A stretch of DNA of 30,714 nt, from the NCBI GenBank assembly GCA_027596035.1, contig JADGJA010000200.1:1-30714 (forward strand). Direction: 5' to 3'. The translations under genes were made by a program, and so were the position numbers. Source of the stretch: Thoreauomyces humboldtii (lineage: Eukaryota; Chytridiomycota; Chytridiomycetes; Spizellomycetales; Powellomycetaceae). Under the pieces are notes generated by a model. The model worked only from the letters and a program-made list of their open reading frames with translations. It ran no database searches and was not told where the DNA came from. Below are positions 9,911-18,689 of this stretch, one piece after another; the stretch's first letter is position 1, and every line of letters begins with the position of its first letter.

Positions 9911-12263
9911 ATGAGCGGTGCTTCGGGCGCGCCACCTTCCTCGCACAAGTTCTCGAAGCCACCCAATCTCGACTGCTCCCTCAACCCAGGCCTCGAGCTA
10001 ACGGACAGTCCAACCCTCTCTCGTTACGTGGAAGCGTTAGCTCAGGCAGCTCCACCGAAGCCCGCGGCAGGGACGCCAGGAGATCCACCAGTGCCAGACG
10101 CCTTCCAGGCGTTACGCGCATCTCAGCTTCCCCAGCTTCCAAGCAGTGCAGAGCTCCTCCGTCTGCAACATGAGCTTTTGGAACTCTCCACGGCCATGGC
10201 ACGGCGGGAGGAGACCATGGCGAAGAACATCAAGATTCTGAGGGACTGGCTTCCATCCGCGGAGGCGCTGGAGAGGGAACTGGGCGGTCCTCCACCGAAA
10301 AGCGGAGTCAAGGTGGAGAAGCCGAGGAAGGTGGACGTTGGCGGCGGGACGGTCATCAAGGATAGGAAGAAGCAAAGACTATCTTCTGTGGACGACAACG
10401 GCGCGGAACGAACTGGTCCGAGGGTTCCCAAGATCAAGCTGAAGATATCCCAGGCGAATGGGATAAAAATCGAGGCGATAGGTAGGAGAGGACTGTCCCA
10501 TCAAAGCTATCCAAGTGCTCGAATCCTGCTATGATGGCGTAGCTTACGTCCTGCTTCTGGACTAGAGGATCATTCGCACTCTCGGACAATCTCACCCGAG
10601 CCGAGCTCGTCGAGGTACTGTCAGAATTTCGCGCCCCTCAGGGCGTCCGAGTGGAATGCTGACAATCGACGTTTCAACGCCATGGTAGCAAGCTGAAGCG
10701 GCGACGGGAGAAGGAGCAGGACGATGCTAGTGACGTTGAGAAGAAGATGGAGCGGTCCGGTTCCATTACCGGCATCTCGAAACCGACAGTGGTCAGACTG
10801 TCACAGACCGGGGTTGCGGTGAGACGTTAGACCTAGTCAGACTCGTTCTCCTCTGCTCTTCTCAACGCCAGAATTGTTTTTCCGAACGACAGCCTCCCAG
10901 TCTGGCTTCCTCAAGTTCCACTGTCAAACCAGCCGTGCCTCCACAACGTAGCATCGCTCCGAAGTCGAAGCCAGTAGGTTACCCTCGATGCCTTCCCTTC
11001 TATCGCGGTGTTGAGACTTACGCAAAGTTTTTTAGAAAATAAGTAAAAAGAGCGGCGCGCATAAAAATAGTAGATTGAAAAAGCGGCATAGTGTTATCGA
11101 TGACGATGATGCGACGGTCTCAGCGGCCCGCACACCGGAACCTGCAGAAAAGACGGGGCAAAAGACGGTGGAAGGCGACTTCACGAAAGCGAAAACGGTC
11201 CAGAACCAGGTCCCAATTCAAAATTTCTGGACGTTCGTCGATCAGTTCTTCCGGCCGTTGACCGAGGATGATCTGAGGTACCTCGACACAGAGGTACGTT
11301 CGCTATCCAGTCCTAATTTCTGGAGCTATTGACTCACGAAACTCATAACAGGGGGACGAGGTGACGCCTTATGTGATGCCCGCCCTGGGGAGACCGTATA
11401 AGGACCAGTGGGCGGATGAGGATGCGAGGCAGTACGCGGCGATCGAGTCTGGCGCTGCGATGGGGCATTACGATATTCCGGACTACCACGATGGAACGAC
11501 CGATGGAACACCGCATCAAGGGATATTACCACTTTCGGAGAGAATCATCGCATCCCTCATGGAGAACCGGGTGCACGGCGGATTCACCCCAGGTAGTCCA
11601 GTAGAGGTCGACGATGCCGAGGACCATGTGATTTACAAGACGGATCGAGACTGCATTGATCTGGAACATAGAATGAGAAACGAGTTGAGACACATCGGCT
11701 TGATCGACGAAGACGAGGTGCGAGGGTCGTTTCTTCGGACGGTTTCAAAAAAGGCTTGTGTGCAGGGAACTGATCGCTTCGATGAATGGCATTGTAGGTC
11801 GACGCGAACCCTGACGAACAGGACGACATCAGCGTCGAGCTTCGCAGCCTACAAGCTCAGCTCCGACAGCAGGTGGCGGCCAACCGGTCCAGGAAGCGCA
11901 AGCTCAAGGAAGTTGCAACAAAGTGGATGGGATGGCAGGAGTACAACGGCGTCGTGGACGACATCAACAAGAACATCGAGCAGGCGTACAACAAGCGATT
12001 CGTGAGTGTTTATATCTCTTTCTGTCAATCGATCTGGCTCTCGCGAACGTTTTCGTCACTCACCTTTTCCTTGCGGAAATCAGCGAACTCCAGCGAAATC
12101 GAAAGGAAAGAAAAAGATCACACGTGGCGAATATCGGCCTATCGGTGAGAACGTCATGCAGCATCTCAACAATCGGAACCGCATCATCAGCGAGCTAGGA
12201 GCTTTCCTACCGGCAGAGGACTTTGCGCTGCCCGTTACCTCCATATATGCGGAACCTGGGTAG
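9911..12263 (+). CDS. ngg1: SAGA/ADA histone acetyltransferase subunit Ada3 (Ngg1)
   Basis: Eight exons are proposed: 9911-10481, 10566-10614, 10689-10818, 10872-10973, 11036-11293, 11352-11717, 11798-12001 and 12084-12263. They join in frame to 619 residues. The C-terminal half carries the Ada3 domain. It has FWTFVDQFFRPLTEDDLRYLD, YVMPALGRPYKDQW, LSERIIASLMEN, a helical stretch with VELRSLQAQLRQQVAANRSRK and a terminal NRNRIISELGAFLP block. Ada3 bridges Gcn5-Ada2 to the rest of SAGA and stimulates nucleosome acetylation. The N-terminal half has a leucine-rich coiled segment (about residues 75-125) and basic patches. The start of exon 4 could also be at 10892, which would remove a few residues in frame. 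It converges on CDC7. Confidence 0.88.
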
Positions 12264-12466
12264 TCGTCGCCTTGGGAAGCACATTTGACGGTTTATCAGG
12301 GTTCGAGCGTGTATATACATTCTTTTGGAATTTTTGGACAATCAAGTGAAGGAACCTCAATTAACGCCGTTGCTAAATCCATCCTCCGCGGTCTGGGTGT
12401 CAGAAGTATCATAAATCAAGAAACAGGTATGTACAGTATCAGAAGGAAACAAAGCAGCCAGCTACT
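12264..12466. other. Convergent 3' intergenic region (ADA3 / CDC7)
   Basis: About 200 bases between two stop codons. Short AT-rich segments occur and no gene is seen. Confidence 0.4.
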
Positions 12467-14515
12467 CTACTCTTTCAAAAACGGATGCTCGCAAGCGTCC
12501 GACGCAGTGATACGCTCCGCAGGTTCCAAACACATCAACCCCCTGAGCAGATCAAACCCTTCCGGGGGTATCTCCATCGCTCTGTTGCTGTGCAACTTCC
12601 AACAGATATCCTCGAACGTCTGCGGCTTCCCGACGTTGGGGATGTTGGTCTCGAAACGTCGTCTATGACGACCGCAGAGATCCTTCATGGCCTGTCGACC
12701 GTAGATGTGAGCGATCTCGAGAAGCGCGTCCACGTCTTCCGCTGCCGCGAAGAAAGGGAAGTGGCCGGTGAAGATGCAGAGGAGGGTCACGCCTGCTGAC
12801 CAAACGTCGATAGCTAAGGGAAAAAACCCCCGAAATGAGTGTTTGGTGAGATGCAAGAGATTCAAAGCCGCATCTTGTTACCGCATGTCTGGTGTAAAAC
12901 TTTCAGAAGCACTTCGGGGGCTCGAAACCCACGCGTTCCGGCTCTGCATGCACGGATGCTCGGTCTCGGATCGTTGACGACGTATCCCGGCCCTTTCTCC
13001 TTCGACCTCGGTGGCGCTGCGTTGGTGCTGCCATTGCTGGCAGTATTTGAAGCGCCAGTTGCACTAGGTTTGTCACGCTTCAGGGGCCTCGGTTCCTCTC
13101 TCTGTAAGGCGGGTGACATGCGTCAGCGTGACCTGCATGTACGAGGCCGTTCCAAGCACATACTTGATGCGCGAGGCCAAAGTCGCAGAGGACACCGGTT
13201 CCGAGGGAAGGGTGGTAAAGAAAATTGCTAGGTTTGACGTCACGATGGATGATGCCGTGCGAGTGGACGTGGGCCAAGGCGCGGAGAAGCGCTCGCATGT
13301 AAGATTTGATGTCGGACATGGTCATGTCCAGATAAAAATCTCGAAAGTCCAAGTGTTGGAAGTATGGCAAGCTGTGACAAGGAAAGAAGAGCGTGGAGTC
13401 AGCAACCGTCTAAAGTGATTGGTTCACCCTTTTCGAACTCACACGAGGATGACCTGATCCTGATGCCGTATCGCGGTGACAAGATGCACAATGTTGGGAT
13501 GTCCACTATAGATAAGATGAGCGGGGACGCACGAAGACATTGCGCCTCGATGAGTCAATCAGACAGATCAGCGCACGCTCACCTCAAAACATGCAGAATC
13601 CGGATCTCACTGTAGATTCTCTGTGGACTACTCGTTACATAGATGCGTTTCAATGCAACAGATGGCGGTCTTTTCTGGGCAGAAATCGACACGTCCTTTC
13701 CTTCCGTCACCCTTCCCTGCTGCTCGACCCACGCTGCATTGTCATAGCTCTCGTGATTCAAGTCGACGGCCTGATAGACCGAGCTGAACGTCCCCTCTCC
13801 AATCTTGTCCACCAGTTTGAACTTTTCCCGAAGGTCCGGGAACGCAGCATAGAAGTCTTCCATCTCCTCGAGCGTCGTCTTGTCCACCTGAGTCTTGTCC
13901 TGATGAGACCGCGTGCGCCGTCGTCGGGCCGTTCGGGGTGGTGGTGGGTCGTCGCGGGTACGCGATTGTTTTATGGTAGTCATGGGCGCCATCGGGTTCG
14001 ATTTTGATGCTGAGCCGTCGTCTCCTTTCCTTCGCTTTGGTGAGGGTTCATCGTCGTCGTCTCGCTTGTTGCTGATGTCTTTCATGGCAGGAAGCTGAGT
14101 TGCTTCCACGGGCGGGGCCTCTTCCAGCATGGGAGGAGCAGACTGCGACAGGGAACATTTGAGCGACTGAGAAGACCGTCAACGATTAGACACAGATTCA
14201 CCTCTGCATCTTGCTTTGATTTGAGATCCTCCGTCGTCTCGAGTTGGAGCGTCGCGTCGCTCGGCGGAGTTTCCTGCACGCCGACGTTGACGGTGCAGTC
14301 GGAGTGACTGGCTACGTAAAGAGCTTCCTCCTCCTGGAGCTGCCTGTCGCGATTCTTCTGGCTCTCCTCAGGGGTCGGTCGACCAGGGGAGCAGCTGTTG
14401 ATTGAAAATATCATCGTCCTCTCGTGGGCCGTTGGTCCGTGGGAAAACCGCGAACAGCAATCGAGGACAGTTCATGATGCTTTGTCGGACACGGGTCGGA
14501 CGTGACTCACGCCAT
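12467..14515 (-). CDS. cdc7: Cdc7/Hsk1 (DDK) cell-cycle protein kinase
   Basis: Seven exons are proposed (14515-14511, 14394-14202, 14166-13583, 13505-13443, 13371-13164, 13101-12882, 12813-12467), joining to 539 residues. Kinase motifs: IGEGTFSSVYQAVD (P-loop), VALKRIY (ATP lysine), HRDVKPSNFLY (catalytic loop), CDFGLAHQ (Mg loop), GTRGFRAPEVLLK and AIDVWSAGVTLL. A low-complexity kinase insert of about 40 residues lies between DFG and the APE segment, as expected for Cdc7. With a Dbf4 partner it phosphorylates Mcm2-7 at origins. From 14166 downward the model is firm. The N-terminal 66 residues rest on a 5-base first exon (ATG GC) spliced to 14394. An alternative is an unspliced start at the in-frame ATG near 14414. 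This 5' part has a second copy at 16381-16603. Confidence 0.9.
14301..14515. repeat. Direct repeat A, copy 1 (inside CDC7 5' end)
   Basis: This segment recurs in the same orientation at 16381-16603. The first about 135 bases differ at roughly five positions. Beyond that there are small insertions and deletions. It covers the first coding residues of CDC7 and its first intron. Confidence 0.9.
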
Positions 14516-15297
14516 CCGGATTGTAACTGAACTGGCACAGCCACCCATGGCTCTGACATGCCTGCCGCTAACGTCTTGCTTCGAGCCTTCTGACAACTTG
14601 GCCGGCTTCACGACCAAGCATTGGAGACATCCATCTTCCCTCTTCAATCTCTTGTCCCTCCCTTTCTCTTTCGTTCTCTCTCTCCCTCTCTCTGCGATCG
14701 CGTCTGCATCCCACCTCCAATCTGTAAGAAAGGCTGAAGGGGAGACCGGCAGACAGGCAGGTTTCGCCAGCAGGACGACAACGAGGACCCCTACTTCAAC
14801 CCCGTCAGATCGGCCGAAGACGGGTCCACTTGCCGCAAAACCAGGCAAGGCCTCGCAACCCTGGGATCGGTATGTACTAGGCTGGAGACAGTTGTTTCGT
14901 GGTTTTTGGACGGTATGCATGGGATGAAGGCTAAATTATCTGTTTCCACTGTCACCAACACCAGCAGCGTCGCTCAGGGAAGTCCAAGAACAGCAGCACC
15001 ACTCGGCCAAGCTTGCGATCCCGCGAGCACCTTTTCAGCGTCTGGTCCAACCCCACCTGGGCGACCCCACCTGCGCATGCTGTTGGCGTCAGGCCCCACA
15101 ACCATCCGACAGCAGAAGGCTTCACGTCAAAAGACTACGTCCATATACCGCACACCCCCCGTCAAGTCCGAGACTTATTCGACTTTTGTTTTAAGTATGG
15201 ACAGACACCGTCATTCACCACCACGCCCGCCCATTCAGTGCTCCATTCCCATCCAACGATCAACCAGCTAAACGTAAACCATTGGCCCTGTCAGGAG
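14516..15297. other. Region between CDC7 and the F-box gene
   Basis: This interval must hold the promoters of CDC7 (leftward) and the F-box gene (rightward). A pyrimidine-rich tract lies at 14635-14695. Splice-like signals occur: GTATGT at about 14871, an AG acceptor before 14966, and CAG at about 15293 just before the F-box ATG. Untranslated or short coding 5' exons of the F-box gene are therefore possible. The frame of the F-box gene stays open back to about 15013, but that stretch does not resemble anything I know. Confidence 0.35.
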
Positions 15298-16204
15298 ATG
15301 GAGGCGCTTAGTGACAAAGATCACTCGGCGCAGGCCTGCCAACGCTGCAAGTGCGCTGGACGGCCGTGGTCGCAGTGGCGATCGCATCGGACCGCGGGTT
15401 CCAAGATGTGCTTCTTTTTCAAAGGTCGCAAATCAAGCAAAAGAGCTAAAACAGCGGACAGCAGCGATAACGACAAAGAAGGCGACCTCAGTGACAAGAC
15501 TACTCCTTTCGTATCCATCCCAACGCTTCCGCTTGAAATATTCGAACGAATTCTCAAGCAGGTCTCGGATGCGGACACATTGCTCAGCCTGCCAAGTGTG
15601 TGCAAGCTGTTTGCGCAGATTGTAAGCAATGATAATCAGGTCTTTTGGCAGAATTGGCGAGAAGCAAACCCTTCGCTAGCCGGCTGGCTGGAGTATGCAG
15701 CGGCCCACGGACCAAAGCGCTCGGTTGCCTTGGCCGCGTTCGGAGGCTGCGAGGTAAACAGAAAAATCATGAGGGACGGAATTTCTCGCAAAGACAGCTC
15801 CTTTCTCATGTGTTTCTGCACAGATATGCGACAAGGTGCGTGTCAAGCTTGTCTACCCGTTCGGAGTTCGCTGCTGCACTGCTTGCCTCTACCGCCGAAC
15901 CATCTGTCATCGCCGCCTGCCCTTCCCGCTCAACAAGGAGCTCTTTCCGCTGCCGCACACATCAGTCGGGGTAAAGAGGTTCTACTGGATAGCTCAGCTT
16001 CGGAAATATGCTCAGGACCGCGGCTGCCGAAACATCGAGCATCTCGCTCAACGTATCTTGGAAGAACAAAAGCAGGCCAAGGATGAGCGTGCTCGAAAGG
16101 CTGCAGCCCGGAAGGCTGAACGGGAGCGAGCAAAGATTCGAGGAGCTGCCAGGAGGGCCAAAGCGGCTGCGAAGAAGGCGGAGAAGGAACGACGCAAGGC
16201 TTAG
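15298..16204 (+). CDS. F-box protein with cysteine motifs and basic coiled-coil tail
   Basis: Two exons are proposed, 15298-15753 and 15824-16204, joining to 278 residues. Residues about 74-115 form an F-box (IPTLPLEIFERILKQV ... LPSVCKLFAQIV, then FWQNWREANPSLAGW), the Skp1-binding module of SCF ubiquitin ligases. Before it is a short cysteine cluster (ACQRCKC) of unclear meaning. After it come paired cysteines (EICDKV ... VRCCTACLYRRTIC) like the zinc-binding element in lineage-specific basidiomycete F-box proteins. The tail is an Ala/Arg/Lys/Glu-rich helix of about 55 residues (EEQKQAKDERARKAAARK onward). The substrate is unknown. The ATG at 15298 is the first one directly before the cysteine cluster, but an upstream start is possible. 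It lies between the two copies of repeat A. Confidence 0.62.
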
Positions 16205-16380
16205 GGAGCGGGAGTAATTAGTAGTCTGTGCGTGATGGCGTATGTCGCCCAAGACAGCTGAACTGTATCAATGAATCAATGTATCACAGTGTATCAACTT
16301 CTGCTCGTGGTGTTGTGTGTATATTCAGTTATTTCCCGAAATTGATGCGGAAGTAATATGGAAAACGTGATCAGGCGGCA

Positions 16381-16603
16381 GGAGTGACTGGCTACATAAA
16401 GAGCTTCCTCCTCCTGGAGCTGCCCGTCGCGATTCTTCTGGCTCTCCTCAGGGGTAGGTCGACCAGGGGAGCAGCTATTGATTGAAAATATCATCGTCCT
16501 CTCGTGGGTCGTTGGAAAACCGCGAGCAGCAAGCGAGAAGGAGTTTAAACCATGATGCGTTGGGTCTTTGTCGGACAGGGGTCGGACGCGACTCACGCGC
16601 CAT
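16381..16603 (-). pseudogene. Truncated duplicate of the CDC7 5' end (repeat A, copy 2)
   Basis: It matches 14301-14515 closely, in the same orientation. On the minus strand it keeps the first coding residues of the CDC7 N-terminal exon (CSPGRPTPEESQKNR, EEEALYVASHS) and a GTGAGTC donor-like sequence beside an ATG. It stops abruptly after about 38 residues of homology, with no kinase domain beyond. Small insertions in the intron-equivalent part change spacing. It cannot encode a kinase and is best read as a duplication relic, though it could still start transcription. Confidence 0.8.
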
Positions 16604-16620
16604 GCTGCCTCCAGTAACGC

Positions 16621-16746
16621 CATTGGGCCTCGCTAGAAGGACTGGGTAAAGCACCTTCGCAGGTCACTGGCCTGCATCCTCCTTGGGCTAGGCCATGCCA
16701 GAGGGGTCATGTACCTAGAATCGGCATCCAAGGCTTTACTCTCTTT
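16621..16746. repeat. Direct repeat B, copy 1
   Basis: It begins CATTGGGCCTCGCTAGAAGG and matches 17209-17333 in the same orientation, with about a dozen mismatches over roughly 125 bases (near 90 percent identity by eye). Flanking sequences after the repeats are unrelated. No protein product is apparent. Confidence 0.88.
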
Positions 16747-16888
16747 TGCTTGAGGTTCTCGCAGTGTCTGCTAACGAACGCGTTCCTTCGAGATCGCAAT
16801 CTCTCTGAGCGAACCTCGGTAAGTAAGCATCCCTCCTTACGACCACAGGTTTTGTGGATCTGACACTTTTACTTCCTAGGCGCTCGTC

Positions 16889-17101
16889 ATGCAGGATGCC
16901 GTCCAAGACTGTACGCCAAATGGCAGAGCGTTCGAACGTCTGTCAACTGCGGAAGCAAGGCGTTATAATGGGTAAGCTACATTTATTTTGCCACCTCGTG
17001 AAAGTGCAATAAGCTGACATGTTGATTTTCTTCTTGTCAGCCTCGCTCCCAGGGCGAGAAGAGAGTTTAACAGCCCAGGAAATGCCGCGCCAACTGCCTG
17101 A
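16889..17101 (+). CDS. Tiny spliced ORF between the direct repeats, unknown function
   Basis: Exons 16889-16971 and 17041-17101 are joined by a GTAAGC...TTCTTGTCAG intron to give 47 residues (begins MQDAVQDCTPNGRAFERLST, ends NSPGNAAPTA). A second convincing intron lies upstream (16819-16879, GTAAGT...TTCCTAG). An in-frame but ATG-less 5' segment precedes it, so this may be the 3' end of a longer, damaged gene or a spliced non-coding RNA. No homology is recognised. Confidence 0.3.
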
Positions 17102-17208
17102 CTTTAAGCTCATTCTATGGGTCGTCGTACTGCTCCGGTCCTGTGCAGGGGCTTAGGTGGTTGCCGCATGCGAGTGTCTCACCAGCGCCGCGCCACCCCT
17201 TGGCTTGC

Positions 17209-17333
17209 CATTGGGCCTCGCTAGAAGGACTGGATAAAGCACCGTCGCAGGTCACAGGTCGGCATAGTCCTTGGGCTGGGCCATGCTAGAGGGGTCATGT
17301 ACCCAAAATCGGCATCCGAGGCTTTACTCTTTT
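17209..17333. repeat. Direct repeat B, copy 2
   Basis: This is the second copy of the element at 16621-16746, starting 588 bases downstream and in the same orientation. It ends about 170 bases before the ATG of the orphan acidic gene, so it could contribute to that gene's promoter. No inverted terminal repeats are evident. Confidence 0.88.
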
Positions 17334-17504
17334 ACGTCTGGGGCCAAAGCCTTCTTCCCTCTCGGATCAACAAGATTTTTGAACTTGCGGCAATGAGGTT
17401 TGTGACTTTGGAGGGTTTTCAATATCCGCTTTTTTTTTTTTTTGGAATCGCTAAATACACGGTCCATTTCTTGCTCGCACGGCTTCGGAGAAAGGGAAAG
17501 GCAG

Positions 17505-18305
17505 ATGAGGAAGGAAAAGGCGCTTGGAAAGGGGGGTTATCGCACGTGCCCAGACGTTGTTGTTACACAGGAGCATCGGAACGAATGGGATGAGTCGAAG
17601 GCTGGAGAGCGTAAAGTCCGCTTCGCGCTGCGTAAAATGCAAAAAGAGTTTGAAGCCACAAAGGAACCCATCAACGCAAACGAACGCACCACCGGTCAGA
17701 ACCCCACAACGGCCATGGAATCGAAAGCGGACGGGGAGCCAGAGCCAGCTTCCACGTCATCTGCACCTGGCCAAGCAGGGTCGAAGGCAGTCACCTCGAT
17801 CGAAGTTGGCGACGGAGAGGAAGCAAACGCTGGACAAAGTGAACATGACCCGGCATCGGAGGGGCCCGATGCAGCCTCGATTCCGGACGATTCCGATGCG
17901 GACACCACGCGTCCTGTCCATGATGCCGATTCTGAGGGCCCCCTTGGCGTAGCCGAGAACGAAGGAAGGTCGGACTCGGAGTTGGGTGCAGACCCCGAGA
18001 CCACAAACGCTTCTCATGCGGTCGTCCAGGATAACCTTAGCGTCGAGATGCAAGAAGAGCAGCTCGTTCAACTCCTTTCTCTCAAGGCCGACCGCGAGGC
18101 CAAGGAGAAGAAGGAGCAAACTGCCGCTCGCAATCGCAAAGCTGCTGAGACACGTGCCAGGAAAAACAGTGAGCTTAAAGCCAGCTTAAAGCCGCTGAGT
18201 AGCGGGGCTGTCGGAAATGTCCCCCCACCAGAGCATGGCAGAGCTCTCATCTCACCCATTCGCTCAGTGCTCGATCACTCCCCCCGAGTATCCCGCCCTC
18301 CCTAG
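17505..18305 (+). CDS. Orphan acidic protein with C-terminal coiled coil
   Basis: A single exon of 266 residues from the first in-frame ATG at 17505. I do not recognise the family. A basic N-terminus (MRKEKALGKGGYRTCPDVVV, then RKVRFALRKMQKEFEA) is followed by a Ser/Glu/Asp-rich, probably disordered middle (about residues 65-180). Then comes a charged helix (EEQLVQLLSLKADREAKEKK, then AARNRKAAETRARKNSELKA) likely to form a coiled coil. The last residues (SPIRSVLDHSPRVSRPP) hold Ser-Pro sites. An AG directly before the ATG leaves open an upstream exon. It lies downstream of repeat B and converges on the RtcB gene. Confidence 0.5.
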   Translation: MRKEKALGKGGYRTCPDVVVTQEHRNEWDESKAGERKVRFALRKMQKEFEATKEPINANERTTGQNPTTAMESKADGEPEPASTSSAPGQAGSKAVTSIEVGDGEEANAGQSEHDPASEGPDAASIPDDSDADTTRPVHDADSEGPLGVAENEGRSDSELGADPETTNASHAVVQDNLSVEMQEEQLVQLLSLKADREAKEKKEQTAARNRKAAETRARKNSELKASLKPLSSGAVGNVPPPEHGRALISPIRSVLDHSPRVSRPP

Positions 18306-18689
18306 TCTCGTAATTAACCTTCCGACTGACCACCCTCTCCATCCGCGTCGTCCCTCGGTCTCAAAGGTACCGCGCTGATCCGGACAAGGGCACGAAATGG
18401 AAAGGGATATAGCGTCATGTCCATCCACGCGATCCTCCGACCAGGAAAAGTCCATTCCTTTTTTTTGGGGTCACAGAGACCACCTCACTCTCACTCACGA
18501 GGGCACAGATCGCCTCCCGTCAGTTGCAAACGCCCTTCCTCGCCGTGCGCTGCCCGAAACATTCTCCCGCATCCCGTCTGCGTCCCTGCCCTCGTCCAAC
18601 CCCCCCTACACCAGCGGAATTGCCATCTTCTCGTCCGAATGAATCCCCACGAGATCGATTGTTTGCAGTTCAGTTCTTTGCCACAAAAA
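18306..18689. other. Convergent 3' intergenic region
   Basis: This lies between the stops of the orphan acidic gene and the RtcB gene. It is pyrimidine-rich. Short frames such as 18417 onward have no conserved motif. No gene is called. Confidence 0.35.

Larger units (their letters stand above)
16205..17504. other. Repeat-rich accessory interval
   Basis: This interval contains the CDC7-derived relic, two copies of direct repeat B and a tiny spliced ORF between them. Apart from these I see no recognisable gene. A run of 15 T lies at about 17431-17445. Confidence 0.5.

Noticed and set aside
12296..12310. GGGTTCGAG sequence resembling a tRNA B box
   Set aside because: There is no matching A box, acceptor stem or cloverleaf around it, so no tRNA gene is called.
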